NCBI GenBank assembly: GCA_002414205.1
Contig: DHYQ01000058.1
Coordinates: 14,800-45,852 of the forward strand
Length of the DNA: 31,053 bases
Source: Gallionellaceae bacterium UBA5126
GTDB taxonomy: Bacteria; Pseudomonadota; Gammaproteobacteria; Burkholderiales; Gallionellaceae
Reading direction: 5' to 3'
Under the pieces are notes generated by a model, which was not told where the DNA came from, made no database searches, and was given only the letters and a program-made list of their open reading frames with translations. The translations under genes were made by a program, and so were the position numbers. Shown in pieces: positions 8,185-16,300 of the stretch. Within the stretch, counting starts at the first letter, position 1. Every line of letters starts with the position of its first letter.

Positions 8185-9264
8185 ATGGATGCGCCATTAC
8201 GCGCTTGGGTGTCCTTAGGGTTAATCAAGGGGCTTGGTAGCGACGGTGCCCGCAAGTTGCTGGCAGCCCTGGGTTCGCCGGAAGCCATCTTGGCCGCTGC
8301 ACCGGCCACACTCAAACCCTATGTGCGTAGCAACGTCATCAGTGCGCTGCAAGCGGGGGCCGACCCCGCCGCGCTGGACGCCACCGCTCAGTGGCTGCAA
8401 GACCCGCAAAATCACATTGTCACCTTGGCGGATGCCGACTATCCGCAAGCCCTGCTGAACATCCCCGATCCGCCCATCCTGCTGTACGTCAAAGGTCGCC
8501 TGGATTTGCTCAATCAGCCCGCGTTGGCGGTGGTGGGTAGCCGCAACGCCACCCCGCAAGGCCGACAAAACGCCGAAGCCTTTTCCCAAACGCTGAGTGA
8601 CGCCGGGCTGTGCGTGGTCAGCGGACTGGCGCAGGGTATCGACGCAGCGGCGCATATTGGCGCGTTGCGCGGACGCGGCAGCAGCATCGCCGTGGTCGGC
8701 ACCGGGCTGGATCGCGTCTATCCCGCTGCGCACCGTGAGTTGGCGCATCAGTTGGCCGAGCAAGGAGCCATGATTTCCGAATTCCCGCTAGGCACGCCGC
8801 CGCTACCGGCCAACTTCCCACGCCGCAACCGTATCATCAGCGGCTTGGCCTTGGGCTGCTTGGTGGTAGAAGCCTCGTTGCAAAGCGGCTCGCTGATTAC
8901 CGCCCGCCTAGCGATGGAGCAGGGGCGCGAGGTGTTTGCCATCCCCGGTTCAATTCACGCGCCGCAGAGCAAAGGTTGTCATACCTTGATTAAACAAGGG
9001 GCCAAACTGACGGAAGCGGCGCAGGATGTGCTGGAAGAATTGGCCGCCGTTTTTACCTCGCCAGCGCCCGCCGCCACTGTGGATAGGCCCGCCGCAACGG
9101 ACGATGATTTTCTGGCGCAACTGGGCTTTGATCCGGTCGATCTGGATACCCTCAGTGCGCGCAGCGGCTTGACGATCAGTGCGCTATCCGCCATTCTGTT
9201 CGCGCTGGAGCTGGAAGGCCGGGTGCAATTGCTACCCGGCAATCTTTATCAACGTACACGTTAG
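8185..9264 (+). CDS. dprA: DNA-processing protein DprA (Smf)
   Basis: The 359-residue protein loads RecA on incoming single-stranded DNA during natural transformation. An N-terminal SAM-like region (about 1-75) precedes the Rossmann fold with VVGSRNATPQGR, VVSGLAQGIDAAAH, VVGTGLDRVYP, SEFPLGTPPLPANFPRRNRIISGL and EASLQSGSLITARLAMEQGREVFAIPG, all characteristic of the family. A C-terminal winged-helix domain follows (about 300-356, ending LEGRVQLLPGNLYQR). Length is normal. It is followed after 9 nt by smg, the usual gene order. Confidence 0.96.
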   Translation: MDAPLRAWVSLGLIKGLGSDGARKLLAALGSPEAILAAAPATLKPYVRSNVISALQAGADPAALDATAQWLQDPQNHIVTLADADYPQALLNIPDPPILLYVKGRLDLLNQPALAVVGSRNATPQGRQNAEAFSQTLSDAGLCVVSGLAQGIDAAAHIGALRGRGSSIAVVGTGLDRVYPAAHRELAHQLAEQGAMISEFPLGTPPLPANFPRRNRIISGLALGCLVVEASLQSGSLITARLAMEQGREVFAIPGSIHAPQSKGCHTLIKQGAKLTEAAQDVLEELAAVFTSPAPAATVDRPAATDDDFLAQLGFDPVDLDTLSARSGLTISALSAILFALELEGRVQLLPGNLYQRTR

Positions 9265-9273
9265 CCTTTGATT

Positions 9274-9729
9274 ATGTTTGAAATTCTCATGTATTTGTTT
9301 GAAAGTTATTTCGATGCGGGTCGCTACCCGCCAGCGGAAAAACTGTCGCGCAAACTGTCCGCCGCCGGTTTTGAGGGCGAAGAGATTGATGAAGCATTGT
9401 CTTGGTTGGCCGGATTGGAAGCCCAGACCGATGAGCATTATCCCGAACAGTTGCAGCACGGCGGCGTGCGCCATTTTGCCCCGCTGGAGCAACAGTACAT
9501 TCACCCCGATGGCTTGCGTTTTCTGCTGTTCGCTGAGCAGCAAAACCTGATTGCGCCGGTCGAGCGCGAAATGGTGCTGGATCGTGCCGTGGCCCTGCGC
9601 CACGAGCAACTGCCGCTGGACAAGCTCAAGCTGATTATGCTGATGGTGCTGTGGAACCGCCATCAGGACATGGATCCGCTGCTGGTGGAAGAGCTGATTA
9701 CCCCCTATGAGACGGCCCAACGTCATTGA
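9274..9729 (+). CDS. smg: Smg family protein (DUF494)
   Basis: The protein has 151 residues from the ATG at 9274; an in-frame TTG six bases upstream is a less likely start. It opens with the family signature MFEILMYLFESYFD and contains the acidic helical region GFEGEEIDEALSWLAGLE and the conserved GLRFLLFAEQQNLI. The C-terminus (LPLDKLKLIMLMVLWNRHQDMDPLLVEELI) is also family-typical. DUF494 proteins lie between dprA and topA across beta- and gammaproteobacteria. Their biochemical role is unknown; the Salmonella/E. coli member has been linked to DNA uptake or processing only by neighbourhood. Confidence 0.93.
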   Translation: MFEILMYLFESYFDAGRYPPAEKLSRKLSAAGFEGEEIDEALSWLAGLEAQTDEHYPEQLQHGGVRHFAPLEQQYIHPDGLRFLLFAEQQNLIAPVEREMVLDRAVALRHEQLPLDKLKLIMLMVLWNRHQDMDPLLVEELITPYETAQRH

Positions 9730-9741
9730 GATGAGGAAACC

Positions 9742-12375
9742 ATGGCTACTCACCTGCTGATCGTCGAATCGCCCGCCAAGGCCAAGACCTTGCAAAAATA
9801 TCTGGGCAAGAATTTTGAAGTGCTGGCCTCCTATGGTCATGTGCGCGATCTGGTGCCGAAAACCGGCGCAGTGGATCCTGACCAGAATTTCGCCATGCAG
9901 TACGAAACGATTGCCCGCAACAGCAAGCATGTGGATGCGATTGCCAAGGCGGCGGCGGAGGTGGATCACATCTTTCTGGCCCCTGACCCGGACCGCGAAG
10001 GGGAAGCGATTGCCTGGCACATTGCCGAATTGCTGAAAAACAAGCGCGCCTTGAAAAACAAGCCGATGCAACGCGTGGTGTTTTATGAAATTACCCAATC
10101 CGCTGTGCGTGAGGCGGTGGCGCATCCACGTGACATCGACATGTCGCTGGTGAATGCCCAGCAGGCGCGCCGCGCGCTGGATTACTTGGTTGGCTTTAAT
10201 TTATCACCGCTGCTGTGGCGAAAAATCCGCGCCGGGCTGTCGGCGGGACGGGTGCAAAGTCCCGCGCTGCGGCTGATTGTCGAGCGCGAGCAGGAAATTG
10301 AAGCCTTCCGCCAGCAGGAATACTGGACGGTGCATCTGGACAGCCACAAGGATTTTCAATCGTTCTCGGCCAAGTTATTCCAGTATCGTGGCAATAAACT
10401 GGAGCAACTCAGCATTGGCAGTCAGGCCGAATACGAAGACATTCTCGGCAAATTGCAAGCCGCCAAGTTGCCGCCCAAAGTGGTGCGGGTGGAAAAGAAA
10501 GCCCGCCAGCGCTATCCCGCCGCGCCGTTCACCACGTCGACCTTGCAACAGGAGGCGGTGCGTAAACTGGGCATGACCTCCGAGCGCACCATGCGCACCG
10601 CGCAATCGCTGTATGAAGGCGTGGATATTGGCGGGCAAACCGTCGGTCTGATTTCCTATATGCGTACCGATTCGGTGTCGCTGGCGCAAGAAGCGGTGCA
10701 GGAAATTCGCACTTATATTCACGACCACTATGACCGGGACTACCTGCCCGGCAGCCAGCCGCAGTACAAGAGCAAAACCAAAAACGCCCAGGAATCGCAC
10801 GAGGCCATTCGCCCCACCTCCATTTTGCGCACGCCGGACAGCCTGCGCGCCCACCTCAGCGCCGACCAGGCGCGGCTGTACGAAATGATCTGGAAGCGCA
10901 CCTTGGCCTGTCAGATGACGGCGGCGCGCTACGACACGGTGAGTCTGGACATTCGCCTGGGCGGCGATGACACCCTGTTCCGCGCTAACGGCCAGACGCT
11001 GGTATTCCCCGGCTTCATCAGCGTGTACATGGAAGACGTGGACGACGCCACCGAAGAGGAAGGCGGCAAACTGCCCACGCTGGTGGAAGGCGAAGTGATT
11101 CCGCTGGACAAGCTGTACGGCGAGCAACATTTCACCCAGCCGCCGCCGCGCTTTTCGGAAGCCAGTTTGGTCAAGGCGCTGGAAGAATTCGGCATCGGTC
11201 GTCCTTCGACCTACGCCACCATTATCTCCACCCTGCAAGCGCGCGAATACGCCATTATCGACAAAAAGCGCTTTGTGCCCACCGACGTGGGGCGCGTCGT
11301 CACCAAGTTCCTCACCGAGCATTTCACGCGCTATGTGGATTACCACTTCACCGCCATGCTGGAAGACGAGTTAGACGAAGTGTCCGAAGGCAAGCGCGAC
11401 TGGATTGGCGTGCTGGCCGCCTTCTGGCAAGGCTTTGATCAACTGATCAAGTCCAAGACTGACATTGAGCGCCCAGTGGAATTGCTGGACGAAGCCTGCC
11501 CGGAATGTGGCAAACCGCTGGCGAAAAAACTCAGCCGCTACGGCAGTTTCGTCAGTTGCACCAACTACCCGGAATGCAAATACAAACGCAGCCTGTCCAG
11601 CGAGGGTGAGGACGAAGCCGCGCTGCGCGTGGAACTGGGTGTGTATCCCGACGGCGGGCAGCCAGTGCTGCTGCTGCGTGGGCCGTATGGACATTACGTG
11701 CAACTGGGCGAAGCTGTGCCGGGCGAAAAAGCCAAGCCCAAGCGCGTGTCCTGGCCCAAGGAATTGCCGCTGGAAGGCGCGGATCTGGCCACGGCGCTGC
11801 AACTGTTATCCCTGCCGCGTGAGTTGGGCTTGCACCCCGACAGCGGCAAAAAAGTGGTGGTGAATATTGGTCGCTTCGGCCCCTATATCGGCCACGATGG
11901 CAAGTTCAAATCCATCCCCAAGAGCGACAGCATCTTCGAGATTGAGTTGCCGCGTGCGCTGGAATTGCTGGCCCAGAGCCGTGACAACAACACCGTGTTG
12001 CGCACCCTCGGTCAGCATCCCGCCGACCAAGCGCCGATTGAAATTTGCGATGGCCGCTACGGCCCCTATGCCCGCCACGGCAAAATCAACGCCACGTTGC
12101 CCAAGAACGTCGGCGTCGATGACGTCACACTGGAGCAGGCGCTGGCCCTGATTGCCGCCAAAGCCGAAAAAGCCCCCGCACCTAGCCGTAAACGGGCACC
12201 CGCCAAAGTCGCCGCGCCTGCCGAGGCTGAAGCCGCGCCGGTCAAAAAAACCGTGCGCAAAACCGCCAGCAAAACCAGTGCCGCCGCAGAAAAACCCGCC
12301 GCCAAAAAAGCCAGCAGCAAGGTGAGCACCGCCAAACCCAAGGCGGCGGCCAAACGCAAACCCGCCGCCAGTTAG
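9742..12375 (+). CDS. topA: DNA topoisomerase I (type IA, omega protein)
   Basis: The 877-residue enzyme relaxes negative supercoils. The Toprim domain is at 1-150 (E9 in VESPAKAKT; acidic triad in PDPDREGE, 81-88). The strand-passage core has the catalytic tyrosine Y306 in SYMRTDS and the DNA-gate motif GLSAGRVQSPAL (165-176). A single four-cysteine zinc ribbon is visible at about 585-613 (CPECGK...SCTNYPECKYKR), fewer than in E. coli. Two or more TopoI C-terminal repeats follow (GRFGPYIGHDGKFKSIPK, GRYGPYARHGKINATLPK). The last 70 residues or so are a Lys/Ala/Pro-rich basic tail. The ribosome-binding site GAGGAAA precedes the ATG, and a terminator follows the stop codon at 12398. Confidence 0.97.
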   Translation: MATHLLIVESPAKAKTLQKYLGKNFEVLASYGHVRDLVPKTGAVDPDQNFAMQYETIARNSKHVDAIAKAAAEVDHIFLAPDPDREGEAIAWHIAELLKNKRALKNKPMQRVVFYEITQSAVREAVAHPRDIDMSLVNAQQARRALDYLVGFNLSPLLWRKIRAGLSAGRVQSPALRLIVEREQEIEAFRQQEYWTVHLDSHKDFQSFSAKLFQYRGNKLEQLSIGSQAEYEDILGKLQAAKLPPKVVRVEKKARQRYPAAPFTTSTLQQEAVRKLGMTSERTMRTAQSLYEGVDIGGQTVGLISYMRTDSVSLAQEAVQEIRTYIHDHYDRDYLPGSQPQYKSKTKNAQESHEAIRPTSILRTPDSLRAHLSADQARLYEMIWKRTLACQMTAARYDTVSLDIRLGGDDTLFRANGQTLVFPGFISVYMEDVDDATEEEGGKLPTLVEGEVIPLDKLYGEQHFTQPPPRFSEASLVKALEEFGIGRPSTYATIISTLQAREYAIIDKKRFVPTDVGRVVTKFLTEHFTRYVDYHFTAMLEDELDEVSEGKRDWIGVLAAFWQGFDQLIKSKTDIERPVELLDEACPECGKPLAKKLSRYGSFVSCTNYPECKYKRSLSSEGEDEAALRVELGVYPDGGQPVLLLRGPYGHYVQLGEAVPGEKAKPKRVSWPKELPLEGADLATALQLLSLPRELGLHPDSGKKVVVNIGRFGPYIGHDGKFKSIPKSDSIFEIELPRALELLAQSRDNNTVLRTLGQHPADQAPIEICDGRYGPYARHGKINATLPKNVGVDDVTLEQALALIAAKAEKAPAPSRKRAPAKVAAPAEAEAAPVKKTVRKTASKTSAAAEKPAAKKASSKVSTAKPKAAAKRKPAAS

Positions 12376-12397
12376 CGGTCACGCGCTAGAAACGACC

Positions 12398-12420
12398 AGG
12401 GACGCCACGGCGTCCCTTTT
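12398..12420 (+). terminator. intrinsic terminator of the LysM-dprA-smg-topA unit
   Basis: An 8-bp stem (AGGGACGC/GCGTCCCT) with a CACG loop is followed by a short T tract, 22 nt after the topA stop codon. It sits in the convergent gap before the pirin gene end at 12443. The T run is only 4 (including the last stem base), so it may be moderate in strength. Confidence 0.8.
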
Positions 12421-12442
12421 GCATCTTGCGGCTGCGCGGTGT

Positions 12443-13276
12443 TCAGCCCATGCGCCCGCTGCGGTAATCCTCAATCGCCTGTTGAATTTCCGCTTCGCTG
12501 GTCATCACGAACGGGCCGTATTGGGCGATGGGTTGGTTCAAGGGTTTGCCCGCCACCAAAATCAAGCGTGCCGGGTCGTCACTATGCACGCTGAGTTGTT
12601 CGCCGTCGCCAAGGACGGCCATGTTTTGCGCCGGGACGAGACTATTTTCGATGCTGACCGCGCCACGATAAACATAGGCGAAGGCATGATGGCTGGCCGG
12701 GACGGTGGTGGTGAAAGTCACGTTGCCTGGCAGGTGGATGTCCAGATACAGCGGCTCTGTCACGGGACGTTGCACCGCGCCCGCCACGCTACCGCATTCC
12801 CCGGCAATCACGCGCACCGTCACGCCGTCCGGGGTGGTGTATTGCGGGATGCTGTCGCTGGGAATGTCCCGATACCACGGCTGGCGCAGTTTGTCGGCGG
12901 CGGGCAGGTTGAGCCAAAGCTGAAAACCTTCCATACGCCCGTCCTGTTGCTCCGGCAATTCGGAATGAATGATGCCGCGCCCGGCCACCATCCATTGCAC
13001 CCCGCCGTTTTGCAGCAGCCCCTCGTGCCCGGCGCTGTCGCGGTGGCGCATGCGCCCGGCCAGCATGTAGGTAATGGTTTCAAAGCCGCGATGCGGATGG
13101 TCGGGAAAACCGCCGATGTAGTCTTCCGGGTCGTCGCTGCCGAAGGCGTCCAGCATCAGGAAGGGATCGAGGCGGCGGTGTAGTTTGCCGGTCAGGACGC
13201 GGGTCAGGGTAACCCCTGCGCCGTCGGAAGTGACGACACCGGTGATGAGACGTTCAACGTGGCGTGGGATGGGCAT
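12443..13276 (-). CDS. pirin family protein
   Basis: The 277-residue bicupin has the pirin metal site in the N-terminal cupin: H60 and H62 in FPDHPHRGFETITYML, and H104 and E106 in GRGIIHSELPE. These match the His-His-His-Glu iron ligands of human pirin. The C-terminal cupin (about 165-277) is the usual degenerate half (LPGNVTFTTTVPASHHAFAYVYRG). Bacterial pirins include quercetin 2,3-dioxygenases and regulators of central metabolism; which applies here cannot be told. The gene is divergent from the CheB/CheR gene across about 100 nt. Its start has a CGGAGA ribosome-binding site 6 nt upstream. Confidence 0.93.
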   Translation of the reverse strand: MPIPRHVERLITGVVTSDGAGVTLTRVLTGKLHRRLDPFLMLDAFGSDDPEDYIGGFPDHPHRGFETITYMLAGRMRHRDSAGHEGLLQNGGVQWMVAGRGIIHSELPEQQDGRMEGFQLWLNLPAADKLRQPWYRDIPSDSIPQYTTPDGVTVRVIAGECGSVAGAVQRPVTEPLYLDIHLPGNVTFTTTVPASHHAFAYVYRGAVSIENSLVPAQNMAVLGDGEQLSVHSDDPARLILVAGKPLNQPIAQYGPFVMTSEAEIQQAIEDYRSGRMG

Positions 13277-13302
13277 GGCAATCTCCGTGCAAATAAAGGT
13301 GT

Positions 13303-13327
13303 TTGCCGCAGGGGCAAGCGGTAAAAT
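13303..13327 (+). promoter_or_regulatory. possible promoter/operator in the pirin-cheBR divergent region
   Basis: The 100-nt divergent region contains an inverted repeat TTGCC-N5-GGCAA (13303-13317) directly followed by TAAAAT (13322-13327), a fair -10 candidate for the plus-strand gene starting at 13377. No good -35 element is present at the right spacing. A five-base-arm repeat is expected by chance, so this is weak. Confidence 0.3.
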
Positions 13328-13376
13328 CCGCCGCTCATTATAGGGATTCGTTTGCTCAATAGGGCGAGGTTAAATT

Positions 13377-16300
13377 ATGACAAGCAGAAAAAGTAAAACC
13401 GTTGCGGACGCTGACTTGTCCACCAAGCCCGCGCAGATTGCAAATGGCGAGATGTTTTATGTTGGCATCGGTGCGTCTGCGGGCGGGTTGGAAGCGCTGC
13501 GGCTGTTGGTGACGAATTTGCCGCCACAGGACAATGTCACGTATGTGCTGGCGCAGCACATGTCGCCGGATCATCGCAGCATGATGGTGGAGCTGCTGGA
13601 GCGCGAAACCTCGCTCAAGGTGGAAGCTGCCACACATAACGTGCTGCCGCGTGCCAACGTGATTTACGTTGCACCGCCGAATACCGACATTGCGATTCGC
13701 AACGGTAAAATCACCCTCGGAAAACCCTCCAACATGATTGGCCCCAAGCCGTCGGTGGATTTGCTGTTTCTCAGCCTGGCGCAGGATCGTGAGGAAAAGT
13801 GTATTGCCATCGTGTTGTCCGGCACCGGCACGGATGGTGCGCGCGGCATCAAAGCGGTCAAGGCCGCTGGTGGCATGACCATCGCCCAGGATCCGACCTC
13901 GGCCAAATATGACAGCATGCCGAACGCCGCCGTTCGCATTGGGGGGGCGGATTTTGTGCTGACGCCGCAGGAAATTGCCAGCAAACTGCCGTCCCTGATC
14001 AACTCTTTCCCGAATCATCCCGCCAACATGCAGACCAAGGAGCTGCCACTGTCGATACAAGCGGGCATCATCAAGGACATTGCCACGCAAACCGGCATGG
14101 ATTTTTCCAGCTACAAGGAAGCCACCATCGCCCGTCAAGTGGCGCGGCGCATGGCGGCGCGGCAAATTGCCAGTATCGAGAAATATGGGGAGTATCTGAA
14201 AGGCCATCGTGACGAAGTCACCGATCTTGCCAACTCTTTCCTGATTTGCGTCACCTCGTTCTTCCGCGATCCCGAAGCCTTTGAAGCCTTGCGCAAGTTG
14301 TTGCAGGAAATGATGACGCGCAAAAAGCAGGGCGACGACATTCGGATATGGGTGCCGGGTTGCGCGACCGGCGAAGAGGTTTACAGCATTGCACTCTTGC
14401 TGTCGGAAATCTGCGGACAAGACATCAGTTCGTACAAGGTGCAGATTTTTGCCACGGACATCAACGTCGAGGCGCTGCAAATTGCGCGTGCCGGGATGTA
14501 TCCGAAATCAGCTTTGTCGGAAATGCAGGATGGTTTGATTTCCCGCTACTTTACCGAGCAAAACGGTACCTACACGATCAGCAAAGGCATCAAGTCCATG
14601 GTGCTGTTTGCCCGTCAGGATTTGACTCAGGATCCGCCGTTTGTGCGGCTGGATCTGGTGAGTTGCCGCAATTTGCTGATTTATTTCAAGCCGGAATTGC
14701 AGGACGTGGTGATGAAGATTTTCCACTACGGGCTGGTGACGGACGGGATGTTGTTGCTGGGTAAATCCGAATCGGTGGGTAAAAATACCGCCCTGTTTGC
14801 CGAAGTGGATCGCCGCAACAAGATTTTTGCCAAGCGTAATACCGCCACGCCGGTGCTGGGCTCGTTTGGCCGGGTACGCAACGTTGGGGTCTATCGTTTA
14901 CCTAGTGACGTGGAGAAGGTGAAACAAAATCTGCACAGCACCGGCATTGAGCAACTGTCGTCGATTTATGTGCCGCCCAGCATGCTGGTGACCCAAGAAG
15001 GCGAAGTGCTGGAGATTTTTGGCGACTGTTCCAATTTTGTGTCGATTCGTACCGGACGGGCGGATTTCAATTTGTTTGCGCTGGTGGAATCCGGGGTACG
15101 GGCGCAACTGCGGGCTTATATTCACAACGTGGTGAAAAGCAAGCAGACCTTTTACAGCATGCCGTTGCGCAAGCTGCAAAACGGGGTGGAAATTGCCTAT
15201 CGCATTGCGGTGCATCACGTCGAAGAGCGTACCCGCTCGGATGCCGATTTGCTGTTGGTGAGCTTTGAACCTTGGCACAGTGCCGACGCTGTATCGCCCA
15301 CCCAGATACTGGAGACAGATGCCGAGGCGCGCATTTCGGCGCTGGAGTCGGACCTGATGGTCAGCCGCGAAGGTCTGCAAACGGTGATCGAGGAGTTGGA
15401 AACGGCCAACGAGGAATTGCAATCGCTGAATGAAGAAGCGCAGGCGGCCAACGAGGAATTGCAGGCTTCCAATGAGGAACTGGAAACTTCCAATGAGGAA
15501 ATGCAGGCTTCCAACGAAGAGCTGATTACCGTCAACGATGAGCTGAATACCCGCACCGCCGAGTTGGCCAAGAGCAATGATGATCTGAACAATGTTTTGA
15601 ATTCGTTGAATAAAGCCTTGGTTTTGGTGAATGAAAATCTGTTTGTGACACGCTTCAATCCACTGGCGCTGAATTTCTTTGATATTCCTGCTGGTGTCAG
15701 TGTGAATGATTTGCCGGTGAATCTGGCCACTTTGCGTACCCGCTATCCCATGCCGGATTTGTTGCGTCATGTGCAGGAAGTGCTGCATTTCGGTCGTGAG
15801 GTGAACTATGCATTCCAAGATGGCGAGCACAGTTTTTTTGTCATGCGTCTCAATCCCTATGTGCAACATTCGCCCGCCGGCAACACGGTGGTGGGGGTGC
15901 TGTTGACCATCTATGACGTGACGCAGGAGCGGTTGTCCGCCCGGGCACTGGAAAAAGCATTGGCCGAAAGTGAGGATTTGTATCAGCACGCCCCGGTGGG
16001 CTATCACTCCCTGTCGCCGGAAGGCGTGTTCTTGCGGGTTAATGACACGGAATTGGCCTGGCTGGGCTACCGTCGTGAAGAATTGGTCGGGCAGTGCAAT
16101 GTGCGCAGTTTGTTGACGGCGGAGAGCCAGCAGCGCTTCGATGAAAACTTTCCGCGTTTTTTGCGTGAGGGCTATATCTCGGAACTGGAACTGGACATGA
16201 TTTGCAAGGATGGCGGTATTTTTCCGGGCACGATCAGCGCCACCTTGCTGCGGGATGAAGCCGGTCGCCCGGTGATGAGCCGTTCTTCGTTGTATGACCT

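Noticed and set aside
15408..15554. Regular 21-bp repeats considered as a CRISPR or minisatellite
   Set aside because: The repeats are in frame, imperfect, lack spacers, and encode the known heptad linker of CheB/CheR fusions.
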